Assembly: GCA_046565765.1 (NCBI GenBank)
Contig: JBKHXX010000081.1
Location: 1-28,738 of the forward strand
Source of the DNA: JBFMCT01 sp046565765
GTDB taxonomy: Bacteria; Actinomycetota; Acidimicrobiia; Acidimicrobiales; AC-14
Direction: 5' to 3'
DNA: 28,738 bases
A program made the position numbers and the translations under genes. Each line of letters begins with the position of its first letter. Within the stretch, counting starts at the first letter, position 1. Positions 13,948-21,135 of this stretch are shown one piece after another. The notes under the pieces were generated by a model. The model was not told the origin of the DNA. It saw only the letters and a program-made list of their open reading frames with translations, and ran no database searches.

Positions 13948-15195
13948 ATGACCACCGGGTGCCACCGCCGTACGTTCCTCTTGGGCGCCGGGGCGGCGGC
14001 CCTCGGCGGCCTCCTCGCCGGCTGCGGGTCGGGCGGCAGCTCGTCCACCGCCGCCGGAGGATCGGGCGGCCGGACGGCCCGGGGCTCCCGCAAGGTGCGG
14101 CTCGGCTTCATCGCCCTGACCGACGCGTCGTCGATCATCCTGGCCAAGGAGCTGGGCTACTTCGCCGAGCGCGACCTCGACGTGGAGGTCCTCAAGCAGG
14201 CCTCGTGGCCGGCCACCCGCGACGCCCTGCTCAACCACCAGATCGACGGCTGCCACGGGCTGTACACGCTGCCCTTCTCGGTGGCGACCGGCATCGGCGG
14301 CAACAGCACCCGGGACCTGCGGGTGGCGATGATGCTCAACAACAACGGCCAGGCCATCAGCCTGAGCAAGGACTACGCCGCCATCGGCTACGGGGACCCC
14401 ACCAAGGCCAAGGCGCTGCTCGAGAGCCGGGACGCGCCCGCCATGGCCATGACCTTCCCGGGCGGCACCCACGACCTGTGGCTGCGCTACTGGCTCCTGG
14501 CGACCAAGGCCAATCTCGCCAACGTCAAGATCAGCCCCGTCCCGCCCGCGCAGATGGTGCAGAACATGAGCGTCGGCAACGTCGACGGCTACTGCGTCGG
14601 CGAGCCGTGGGGGGCGGTGGCCGTACAGCAGGGCATCGGGTTCACCCACGTGGCCAGCCAGGACATCTGGCTCAACCACCCCGAGAAGGCGCTGGTAGTG
14701 ACCCAGAGGTTCGCCACCGAGCAGCGGGACGCGTTGAAGGACGTGATGGGAGCGGTCCTCAAGGCGAGCCAGTGGCTGGACGACCCGGCCAACCGGTCCA
14801 AGGCGGCCGACACGGTCGCCCCGGAGAACTACATCAACGCACCCGCCGGCGACATCCGGGGCCGGTTGACCGGCGTCTACGACCTCGGCGGCGGTCTCGG
14901 GACCAAGGACTTCAAGGGCGAGCAGATGCAGTTCTTCCGCGGCGGGCAGGTCAACTTCCCGCGCCGCGGCCACATGGTCTGGGCCCTGTCGCAGTACGTG
15001 CGCATGGGCCTGCTGAAGGAGAGCCCGCCGTTCCAGGAGCTGGCCGACCAACTGGTGATGACCGACCTGTACGCCGAGGTGGCGGCGGCCGAGGGCGTCC
15101 CCGTACCCGACGACGACATGGCTCCCTTCGAGCTCGGTCTCGACCGCTCCACGTTCGACCCCCGCACCCCCGACCAGGAGGCCAAGCGACTGTGA
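13948..15195 (+). CDS. nrtA: Nitrate ABC transporter substrate-binding lipoprotein NrtA
   Basis: A 415-residue binding protein of the NrtA/CmpA family. The N-terminus carries a twin-arginine motif (HRRTFLL, Arg7-Arg8), a hydrophobic stretch and a lipobox LAGC with Cys26, so it looks like a Tat-exported lipoprotein. Family features include VRLGFIALTDASSIILAKELGYF, ASWPATRDALLNHQIDG, MMLNNNGQAISLS, TFPGGTHDLWLRYWL and YCVGEPWG. These are typical of nitrate (rather than sulfonate or taurine) binders. Nine bases separate it from narK, and its stop overlaps nrtB (GTGA). It captures nitrate, and possibly nitrite, for NrtB and NrtD. Confidence 0.93.
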   Translation: MTTGCHRRTFLLGAGAAALGGLLAGCGSGGSSSTAAGGSGGRTARGSRKVRLGFIALTDASSIILAKELGYFAERDLDVEVLKQASWPATRDALLNHQIDGCHGLYTLPFSVATGIGGNSTRDLRVAMMLNNNGQAISLSKDYAAIGYGDPTKAKALLESRDAPAMAMTFPGGTHDLWLRYWLLATKANLANVKISPVPPAQMVQNMSVGNVDGYCVGEPWGAVAVQQGIGFTHVASQDIWLNHPEKALVVTQRFATEQRDALKDVMGAVLKASQWLDDPANRSKAADTVAPENYINAPAGDIRGRLTGVYDLGGGLGTKDFKGEQMQFFRGGQVNFPRRGHMVWALSQYVRMGLLKESPPFQELADQLVMTDLYAEVAAAEGVPVPDDDMAPFELGLDRSTFDPRTPDQEAKRL

Positions 15196-16070
15196 CCCTG
15201 CTGAAGAACCTCGAGGTGGACGGCGGAGCCGGCGCCGCCGCCCCGCACGTCCCGCCGCCCGGTCGGGTTGCGGCCCGGGGCGGTCCGAGCTGGGTGGCCG
15301 CGGCAGTGTCGACGGTGGGGGCCGGCATCGCCGGGCTGGCGGTGCTGGTGGGGCTGTGGGGGGTGGCCGCTTCGTCGGTGAGGGAGCTCCCCTCCCCCGC
15401 CGACACGTTCAGCCAGCTGTGGGCGCTGCTCTCCTCGCCCTTCTACGACAACGGTCCCAACGACAAGGGGATCGCCGTGCAGCTCGCCGCCTCGCTCACG
15501 AGGGTGTTCAAGGGATTCGGGCTGGCCGCCGTGGTGGGCGTGCCCTTCGGGCTCCTGCTGGGCACGGGCAAGTGGGCGTGGCGGGCGGCCAACCCGGTGG
15601 TGCAGCTGCTGCGGCCCGTGTCACCGCTGGCGTGGTTCCCGATCTGGCTGGTGATCCTGAAAGACGCCCCGAAGGCGGCGGTGTGGGTGATCTTCGTCAC
15701 CGCCCTGTGGCCGATCGTGATCAACACCGCGGCGGGGGCGGCGGCCGTGCCCCGGGACCACCGCAACGTGGCCCGGGTGTTCCGCTTCGGGCGCCTGGCC
15801 TACGTGCGCCACGTCGTGCTGCCCGACTCGCTGCCGGCCATCGTCACGGGGCTGCGCCAGTCGATGGGCGTGGCTTGGATGGTGATCGTGGCGGTGGAGA
15901 TGCTGTCGGGCGGCACCGGGATCGGGTTCTTCGTCTGGGACTCGTACAACGCCCTGAACCTGGCCAAGGTCCTCTCCGCCATCCTGGTGATCGGGGCGGT
16001 CGGGCTGGTGCTCGACCTCCTGTTCCTCCGCCTCGGGCGGGCCGTCGCCGTCGAGAAGGGACGGGCATGA
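15192..16070 (+). CDS. nrtB: Nitrate ABC transporter permease NrtB
   Basis: A 292-residue permease of the NrtB/SsuC family with about six membrane helices. LPSPADTFSQLW marks the N-terminal region, LRPVSPLAWFPIWLVILKDAPKAAVWVIF the core, and VARVFRFGRLAYVRHVVLPDSLPAIVTGLR the ATPase-contacting loop. The start is GTG 15192 in a GTGA overlap with nrtA, and GGAGG lies 10 bases upstream. The stop overlaps nrtD (ATGA). It works as the nitrate channel with NrtA and NrtD. Confidence 0.93.
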   Translation: MTLLKNLEVDGGAGAAAPHVPPPGRVAARGGPSWVAAAVSTVGAGIAGLAVLVGLWGVAASSVRELPSPADTFSQLWALLSSPFYDNGPNDKGIAVQLAASLTRVFKGFGLAAVVGVPFGLLLGTGKWAWRAANPVVQLLRPVSPLAWFPIWLVILKDAPKAAVWVIFVTALWPIVINTAAGAAAVPRDHRNVARVFRFGRLAYVRHVVLPDSLPAIVTGLRQSMGVAWMVIVAVEMLSGGTGIGFFVWDSYNALNLAKVLSAILVIGAVGLVLDLLFLRLGRAVAVEKGRA

Positions 16071-16885
16071 GCCTCGAGCTGGTCGACATCCGCAAGACGT
16101 TCACCAGCCGCAAGCGGCGCCAGGAGGTCCTCCGGGGCGTCGACCTGTGCGTCGAGGACGGCGAGTTCGTCTCGCTCATCGGCCACTCCGGCTGCGGCAA
16201 GTCGACCCTGCTGAACATCGCCGGCGGCCTGCTGCGGCCTGACTCGGGGCGGGTCGCCCTGGGCGGGGTGCCGGTCATCGGACCCGGCCCCGACCGGGCC
16301 ATGGTGTTCCAGAACTACTCGCTGCTGCCCCGGCTGTCGATGATCGACAACGTGCGGGTGGCGGTGCGGGCGGCCCGGCCCCAGCGCAAGGGCGGCCGGC
16401 CTGCGTGGCCCGAACGCCGTGACCGGCGTGACGAGCTGGCCGAGCGCTACCTCACCGCGGTGGGCCTGTGGGAGCACCGCGACAAGAAGCCGGCCCAGGT
16501 ATCGGGCGGCATGCAGCAGCGGGCGGCGGTGGCCCGGGCCTTCGCCGTCGAACCTCGCGTGCTCCTGCTCGACGAGCCGTTCGCGGCGGTCGACGCCCTC
16601 ACCCGGGCCCGCCTCCAGGCTCAGCTCGTCGAGCTGTGGCAGAGCGGGAGCGAGACCGAGATCGTGGTGATGGTCACCCACGGCATCGACGAGGCCATCC
16701 TGCTGTCGGACCGGATCGTGGTGCTGGCCAACCCGCCCCACCCGTCGGTGGTGGACGTCATCCCCACCGAGCTGCCCCGGCCCCGCGACCGGGTGTCGGT
16801 GATCGACGACCCCCACTTCCGCCGGGTGCAGGAGCGGCTGATGAGCCTCCTCCTGCTGGAGACGCCCGAGCCCGTTGCGGTCTGA
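16067..16885 (+). CDS. nrtD: Nitrate ABC transporter ATP-binding protein NrtD
   Basis: A 272-residue ATPase of the nitrate/sulfonate/taurine family. Walker A is GHSGCGKST (residues 39-47), the Q-loop VFQNYSLLP, signature VSGGMQQR, Walker B VLLLDEPFAAVDALTR and the switch histidine in VMVTHGIDEAILLSDR. There is no C-terminal NrtA-like domain, so this is NrtD-like rather than the fused NrtC of cyanobacteria, and it probably acts as a homodimer. AAGGGA lies upstream of the ATG, which overlaps nrtB. It is the last gene of the nitrate operon and is followed by a hairpin. Confidence 0.92.
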   Translation: MSLELVDIRKTFTSRKRRQEVLRGVDLCVEDGEFVSLIGHSGCGKSTLLNIAGGLLRPDSGRVALGGVPVIGPGPDRAMVFQNYSLLPRLSMIDNVRVAVRAARPQRKGGRPAWPERRDRRDELAERYLTAVGLWEHRDKKPAQVSGGMQQRAAVARAFAVEPRVLLLDEPFAAVDALTRARLQAQLVELWQSGSETEIVVMVTHGIDEAILLSDRIVVLANPPHPSVVDVIPTELPRPRDRVSVIDDPHFRRVQERLMSLLLLETPEPVAV

Positions 16886-16894
16886 CCCCGGCGA

Positions 16895-16920
16895 CGACCT
16901 GCGGCGCCGCCGCCTGGTCG
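16895..16920. terminator. Hairpin between convergent nrtD and the dksA-like gene
   Basis: CGACC (16895-16899) pairs with GGTCG (16916-16920) and GCGGC (901-905 of the same block) with GCCGC (909-913), around a 3-base loop with a small internal loop. It fills most of the 36-base gap between two facing stop codons and could act on both strands. There is no T-run. Confidence 0.5.
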
Positions 16921-16921
16921 G

Positions 16922-17242
16922 TTACCGCCGGGCGGCGTGCTCGATGCAGTAGCGGGCCGCGGGCTTGGCCTCGAGGCGGGCCGGCGCGATCGGCTGGTTG
17001 CACGTCTCGCACAGCCCGAAGGCGCCCTGGTCGATCTTCTCGAGGGCGTGCTCGACCTCGGTCAACGTCTCACGCAGCGACCCGGCCAGGGCCTCCACCT
17101 CGCCCCGCTCCGCGGTCACCTGGCTGGAGTCGGCGAAGTTCTGGTCGAACTCCCCCTCCCCGAGCGCGGCGAGCTGGGAGACGAGGTTGTCCCGCTCCTG
17201 CTCCAAGGCCGCGCGAAGGTCGGCGAGGGTGGCGTCACTCAT
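16922..17242 (-). CDS. DksA/TraR-family zinc-finger protein
   Basis: A 106-residue protein with an N-terminal coiled coil (about residues 4-72) and a C-terminal zinc finger. The ligands are Cys78, Cys81, Cys99 and His102 (CETC...CIEH), the His variant common in actinobacterial members. DksA-like proteins insert the coiled coil into the RNA polymerase secondary channel. Whether this one does so is not shown by sequence. GAFGLCETCNQPIAPARLEA is the family core. Start ATG 17242-17240 is preceded by TAGGCT eight bases upstream, within the end of xerD, so it probably has its own near-leaderless promoter. No Shine-Dalgarno. Confidence 0.9.
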   Translation of the reverse strand: MSDATLADLRAALEQERDNLVSQLAALGEGEFDQNFADSSQVTAERGEVEALAGSLRETLTEVEHALEKIDQGAFGLCETCNQPIAPARLEAKPAARYCIEHAARR

Positions 17243-17250
17243 GGCGGACA

Positions 17251-17256
17251 AGCCTA
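17251..17256 (-). promoter_or_regulatory. Candidate -10 (TAGGCT) for the dksA-like gene
   Basis: TAGGCT on the minus strand ends eight bases before ATG 17242 and includes the TAG stop codon of xerD, so the promoter is embedded in the end of the upstream gene. Confidence 0.5.
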
Positions 17257-18198
17257 GCGGCCTCCCCGCCGCTTGGCGCGGGGGTGGGCAGATTCGTACA
17301 CCGAACGGAGGCGTTCGGTCGAGACGCGGGTGTACACCTGGGTGGTCGAGATGGAGGCGTGGCCCAGCAGTTCCTGGACCACGCGGATGTCGGCCCCGTG
17401 GTCGAGCATGTGGGTGGCGCACGAGTGGCGGAGCACGTGGGGCGTGAGCCGGTCCGCCAGGCCCACGCGCTCGCCGTAGTGGCGGACGACGCCCCACGCG
17501 CCCTGCCGGGATAGCCGGCCGCCCCGGGCGTTGAGGTAGACGGCGTCGGCGTCGGCGCGGCGCGCCCAGCGGGCGGGGACGAGGGCGCCTCGCCCCGCAG
17601 GCTCGAGCCACGCCCGCAGGGCACCTGCCGCCATGCGGCCCACCGGGACGACCCGCTCCTTGGACCCCTTGCCGAACGCCCGCAGGAGGCCGGCGTCGAG
17701 GTCGAGGTCGCCGAGGGAGAGGCTCACCAGCTCCGAGACCCGCAGCCCGCACCCGTAGAGGACCTCGAGGATGGCCCGGTCGCGGCGGGCCAGGGCCTCG
17801 TCCCCCGTCACTGCCCCCAGCAGGGCCGCCACCTCCTCCTCGGAGAGGGCCTTGGGCAGACCGGCGGGCACCCGGGGGCGCTCGACGTCCTCGGCCGGGT
17901 TGGCGCCGGCCAACCCCTCGTCCTCGCAGAACCGGTGGAGTGCCTTGATCGACACGAGGGCCCGGGCCACCGAGGCAGGGGCCCTGCCCGCCGCCCGCAG
18001 GAAGGCCAGGTAGTCCTCGATGACCCGATCGGTCACCCCCGACAGGTCGAGCTTCCGGCCACCCAGGAACTCGACGTAGGCGGTGAGGTCGCGCCGGTAG
18101 GCAGCGAGGGTGTTGGCCGACCGGCCCTTCTCCACCGCCAGCCACGACAGGAGCTCCTCGACCTCGCGAGGGAGGGGCCCCCTCAGCCGGCCAGGCAC
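17254..18198 (-). CDS. xerD: Site-specific tyrosine recombinase XerD
   Basis: Chromosome-dimer-resolution tyrosine recombinase, 314 residues. The N-terminal SAM-like DNA-binding domain (VEELLSWLAVEKGRSANTL) spans about residues 10-100. The catalytic domain shows Arg153 (CGLRVSEL), Lys177, His254-x2-Arg257 (HVLRH), His280 (LLGHASISTTQ) and the nucleophile Tyr289. All catalytic residues are intact. The most likely start is GTG 18198-18196, overlapping the end of ald by 16 bases; no clear Shine-Dalgarno is present. In mycobacteria the neighbours pyrG-Nudix-xerD are adjacent; here ald and others lie between. It could be a XerC/D generalist rather than a strict XerD. Confidence 0.9.
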   Translation of the reverse strand: MPGRLRGPLPREVEELLSWLAVEKGRSANTLAAYRRDLTAYVEFLGGRKLDLSGVTDRVIEDYLAFLRAAGRAPASVARALVSIKALHRFCEDEGLAGANPAEDVERPRVPAGLPKALSEEEVAALLGAVTGDEALARRDRAILEVLYGCGLRVSELVSLSLGDLDLDAGLLRAFGKGSKERVVPVGRMAAGALRAWLEPAGRGALVPARWARRADADAVYLNARGGRLSRQGAWGVVRHYGERVGLADRLTPHVLRHSCATHMLDHGADIRVVQELLGHASISTTQVYTRVSTERLRSVYESAHPRAKRRGGR

Positions 18199-19295
18199 GC
18201 CAGGGGGTCGGCGGCCTCCCGTCCCAGCGCCTCCGCCACGGCCCGGTTGGTGACCGCTCCGGCCACCGTGTTGACGCCCTGGAGCAGGGCCTTGTCCCGA
18301 GCGACCGCGTCGCGCACGCCCAGCCCGGCCACCTCCACCACGTACGGGAGGGTGGCGTTGGTGAGGGCGTAGGTCGACGTGTGGGGCACCGCCCCGGGCA
18401 CGTTGCCGACCGCGTAGTGCAGCACGCCGTGGACCTCGTAGACGGGGTCCGCGTGGGTGGTCTCCCGGGTCGTCTCGATGCAGCCGCCCTGGTCGACGGC
18501 GATGTCCACGATCACCGAGCCCCGCTTCATGGTGCGCACCATGTCCTCGGTCACGAGGACGGGCGCCCGGCCGCCGGCCACCAGCACGGCCCCGATCAGG
18601 AGGTCGGCCTCCGCCACCGCCCGCTCCACCGCCCCGCGGTTGGAGGCCAGGGTGAGGATGCGGCCCTTGTGGATCTGGTCGACCCAGCGGAGGCGGTCCA
18701 GGTTGCGGTCGAGGAGGATCACCTCCGCCTCCATGCCCTGGGCGATCCACGCCGCGTTCCACCCCACGTTGCCCGCCCCCAGGACGACGACGGTGGCCGG
18801 CTTCACGCCGGGGGCGCCGCCCAGCAGGACGCCCCGCCCCCCCTGCTCCCGCTCGAGGAAGTGGGCGCCGATCTGGGGCGCCATCCGGCCCGCCACCTCG
18901 CTCATGGGGGCCAGCAGGGGCAGGCTGCGGTCGGGCTGCTGGACGGTCTCGTAGGCGAGGGCGGTGGTCTTGGCCTCGAGCAGGGCCTCGGCCACGGCCG
19001 GGTAGGCGGCCAGGTGGAGGTAGGTGAACAGGGTCAGGTCGGGGCGCAGGTAGTCGAACTCCGACGGCTGCGGCTCCTTGACCTTGACGACGACGTCGGC
19101 CGCCCACGCCCCCTCGGCGTCGACGATGTGGGCTCCGCCGGCGAGGTACTCGTCGTCGCTGATCGAGGAGTCGGCGCCGGCCCCCGCCTGCACCCGCACC
19201 TCGTGGCCGTGGGCCGCCAGCTCCCGTACCCCGTCGGGGGTGAGGGCCACGCGGTGCTCCCCCTTCTTCGTCTCGGTGGGAGCTCCCACGATCAT
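18183..19295 (-). CDS. ald: Alanine dehydrogenase
   Basis: NAD-dependent enzyme interconverting L-alanine and pyruvate plus ammonium; 370 residues, normal length. The N-terminus MIVGAPTETKKGEHRVALTP is diagnostic. Lys73 (VKVKEP) and His94 (TYLHLAAY) are the usual substrate-binding and catalytic residues. The NAD fold has VVVLGAGNVGWNAA, and SVIVDIAVDQGGCIETTRETTH follows. ATG 19295 has no Shine-Dalgarno, but TACGGT lies six bases upstream, so the message looks leaderless. Only 14 bases separate it from a divergent gene. xerD overlaps its end. It can assimilate or release ammonium. Confidence 0.95.
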   Translation of the reverse strand: MIVGAPTETKKGEHRVALTPDGVRELAAHGHEVRVQAGAGADSSISDDEYLAGGAHIVDAEGAWAADVVVKVKEPQPSEFDYLRPDLTLFTYLHLAAYPAVAEALLEAKTTALAYETVQQPDRSLPLLAPMSEVAGRMAPQIGAHFLEREQGGRGVLLGGAPGVKPATVVVLGAGNVGWNAAWIAQGMEAEVILLDRNLDRLRWVDQIHKGRILTLASNRGAVERAVAEADLLIGAVLVAGGRAPVLVTEDMVRTMKRGSVIVDIAVDQGGCIETTRETTHADPVYEVHGVLHYAVGNVPGAVPHTSTYALTNATLPYVVEVAGLGVRDAVARDKALLQGVNTVAGAVTNRAVAEALGREAADPLACLAG

Positions 19296-19301
19296 CGGTT
19301 C

Positions 19302-19311
19302 ACCGTAGCGT
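19302..19311. promoter_or_regulatory. Overlapping divergent -10 elements (ald / cyclo-ligase gene)
   Basis: On the minus strand TACGGT (19307-19302) sits six bases before the ald ATG. On the plus strand TAGCGT (19306-19311) sits seven bases before GTG 19319. The two hexamers share the TA step, so two polymerases would compete for one site. Confidence 0.5.
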
Positions 19312-20092
19312 GCGGGTCGTGGACGACCTCCGCGCCGCAGCTGCGGCCGCCGCGGCCAAGGCCGCCCTGCGGGAGGAGGTGTGGTCGGCGCTGACCGCGG
19401 CCCGGGCGGCCCGGTTCCCGGGGGCGGCCGGGCGCATCCCCAACTTCGTAGGAGCGGAGGCGGCGGCCGAGCGGCTGCGGTCGACCGAGGCGTGGCGAGC
19501 GGCCCGAACGGTCAAGGCCAATCCCGACGCCCCGCAATGGCCGGTGCGGCAGCGCGCGCTCGAGGACGGCAAGACGGTGTTCATGGCCGTCCCCCGGCTG
19601 GCGGAGGACCAGCCGTTCTTCCTGCTGGACCCCGGGGAGCTGGCCGACCCGCCCCGCAAGGCGTCGTCGATCAAGGGCGCGTCACGGTCGGCGCGACGGA
19701 TCGGGGTGGACAAGCTGGAGCCCGTCGACCTGGTGGTGGCCGGCTGTGTGGCCGCGGGCGAGGACGGGGCCCGCCTGGGCAAGGGCGGCGGGTTCAGCGA
19801 CCTGGAGTTCGCCCTGGCCAGCGAGGCGGGCCTGATCGGGCCCGGGACGGTGCTGGCCACCACCGTGCACGAGCTCCAGCTGCGGCCGGCGGGGGTCATC
19901 CCCACCGTCGACCACGATTTCTTCCTCGACCTGATCGTCACCCCCGAGCGCGTCATCGAGGTGCGGCGACGAGGCCGGCGCCGGCCGGGACGGCTGCGAT
20001 GGGACGAGCTGGGCGACGAGAAGGTGGCCGAGATCCCGCTGCTGGGGCGGCTGGTCAGCGAGCGAGGGCGAAGACCAGGCCGGACATCGTGA
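19310..20092 (+). CDS. 5-formyltetrahydrofolate cyclo-ligase family protein
   Basis: About 260 residues, related to the MTHFS/MTHFSD branch of the 5-formyl-THF cyclo-ligase family, which converts 5-formyl- to 5,10-methenyl-THF using ATP. Family marks are LREEVWSAL near the start, RIPNFVGAEAAAERL, VMAVPRL-like VFMAVPRLAEDQPFF, DLVVAGCVAAGEDGARLGKGGGFSDLEFA and TTVHELQL. The GxRLGKGGGFxD loop is the conserved ATP/substrate segment. The start is uncertain: GTG 19310 or GTG 19319, the latter better placed for a leaderless transcript. It faces ald across 14-23 bases and its 3' end overlaps the facing coiled-coil gene by 38 bases. It may be a divergent paralog rather than the housekeeping enzyme. 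Confidence 0.8.
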   Translation: MRVVDDLRAAAAAAAAKAALREEVWSALTAARAARFPGAAGRIPNFVGAEAAAERLRSTEAWRAARTVKANPDAPQWPVRQRALEDGKTVFMAVPRLAEDQPFFLLDPGELADPPRKASSIKGASRSARRIGVDKLEPVDLVVAGCVAAGEDGARLGKGGGFSDLEFALASEAGLIGPGTVLATTVHELQLRPAGVIPTVDHDFFLDLIVTPERVIEVRRRGRRRPGRLRWDELGDEKVAEIPLLGRLVSERGRRPGRTS

Positions 20093-20504
20093 GGACGATC
20101 GTGACGATGGCCAGGAACATGGCCCGGGTCTGAGCGGCGAACTCGGCCCGCACCGTGGCCAGGATCTCGTGCTTCATGCTCACCGTTTCGCTGCGAACGA
20201 GGCTGATCTCGCCTCCGAGGTCGCTGCGAACCAGCGCGATCTCGCCGGACAGGTCGGCGCCGACCTTGTTGATCTGGCCGGTGAGATCGCTGCGGAGGAC
20301 CGCCATGTCGCTGGTGAGATCGCTGCGGAGGAGGGCCATGTCGGCGGACAGTTCCCTGCGCAGGGTCGCCACGTCGTGCTTGGTGGCCACGTCGGCCCAG
20401 CCGGCGGGGGGCAGGTGCTCCATCAGCGTGCTGGCCGGCTCGGGGCCGAGGACCTGCTCCAGGCGGAGGAACAGCTCGTGTCGAGACCGCTCATCGATGC
20501 TCAT
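20055..20504 (-). CDS. Hendecad-repeat coiled-coil protein with C-terminal membrane helix
   Basis: A 149-residue protein. Residues 1-45 form a short globular head (LFLRLEQVLG, STLMEHLPPAGWADVATKHD). Residues 46-111 are six consecutive 11-residue repeats of the type ALLRSDLTSDM, then AVLRSDLTGQI and so on, the spacing of right-handed (hendecad) coiled coils. Residues 129-147 form a membrane helix close to the C-terminus, so it is probably tail-anchored with the coil in the cytoplasm. It resembles the small CCDC90/DUF1640-like coiled-coil proteins found in many actinobacteria. ATG 20504 has AGGTGA upstream. A TAGGCT hexamer at 20569-20564 may be the -10, giving a leader of about 50 bases. Function unknown. 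Confidence 0.8.
   Translation of the reverse strand: MSIDERSRHELFLRLEQVLGPEPASTLMEHLPPAGWADVATKHDVATLRRELSADMALLRSDLTSDMAVLRSDLTGQINKVGADLSGEIALVRSDLGGEISLVRSETVSMKHEILATVRAEFAAQTRAMFLAIVTIVLTMSGLVFALAR
20281..20346 (-). repeat. Two tandem 33-bp repeats within the coiled-coil gene
   Basis: Bases 20281-20313 and 20314-20346 match at 29 of 33 positions and encode two 11-residue repeats. The closeness at DNA level suggests recent duplication of one unit in an older, more diverged array. Confidence 0.75.
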
Positions 20505-20589
20505 GATCTCACCTCAGTGTCTGTGACGCCGAGGGAGCGAGGCCGCCGCTCCGAGCCGAATGCAGCCTACGAGCGGGGTGTGACGGCTG

Positions 20590-21135
20590 TCAGCGGCCGA
20601 GGGCCTCGCGGGCGAGGAGGAGGCCGATGATGGTCTTGGCGTCGACCAGGTCGCCCGAGGCGATGAGGCGGGGGACGTCGTCGAGGGAGATCTCCTCGAC
20701 GGTCATGTGCTGCTCCTCGACGCCCTGGAGGGAGTTGGCGGTGGCCGTGAGGTCGCGGGCCAGGAAGACCCAGGACTCCTCGTCGCAGAAGCCGGGCGAG
20801 TTGAGGAACCGGGCCAGGAGCTCCATCCGGCCGGCCCGCATGCCGATCTCCTCCTCCAGCTCCCGGTGGGCGGTGACCTCGGGAGGCTCCTCCTGCACGT
20901 CGCGCTTGCCGGCCGGGATCTCGAGCACGTCGGCGTCGATGGCGGCCCGGTACTGGCGGACCATGACGACGGTGCGGCCGTCGTCGAGCAGCGGCACGAC
21001 GTCCACCGCCCCGGGATGGTGTACGACGTCGCGCTCGAACGTGCCGTCGGGCCCCTCGAAGGTCGCCACCGCGACCGACACGAGGGATCCCTCGAAGACG
21101 GTGCGCTCAGAGAGCTTGCGGAACGGGCTCGACAC
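20590..21135 (-). CDS. Nudix hydrolase, probable ADP-ribose pyrophosphatase
   Basis: A 181-residue Nudix enzyme of the ADP-ribose/nucleoside-diphosphate-sugar pyrophosphatase group. FRKLSERTVFEGSLVSV near the start and VVMVRQYRAAIDADVLEIPAGKRD lead into the Nudix box REL-EEEIG (HRELEEEIGM). The spacing from the box glycine to the first glutamate is one residue longer than the textbook G-x5-E. This variant (GKRD...EPP) seems normal for this subfamily. The GTG start at 21135-21133 lies inside the end of pyrG (29-base overlap), with no obvious Shine-Dalgarno, so translation is probably coupled to pyrG. The pyrG-Nudix order is conserved in mycobacteria. Confidence 0.88.
   Translation of the reverse strand: MSSPFRKLSERTVFEGSLVSVAVATFEGPDGTFERDVVHHPGAVDVVPLLDDGRTVVMVRQYRAAIDADVLEIPAGKRDVQEEPPEVTAHRELEEEIGMRAGRMELLARFLNSPGFCDEESWVFLARDLTATANSLQGVEEQHMTVEEISLDDVPRLIASGDLVDAKTIIGLLLAREALGR

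Noticed and set aside
12342..15191. Long upstream extension of the nrtB frame across narK and nrtA
   Set aside because: Shadow frame; the real start is GTG 15192, which overlaps the nrtA stop.
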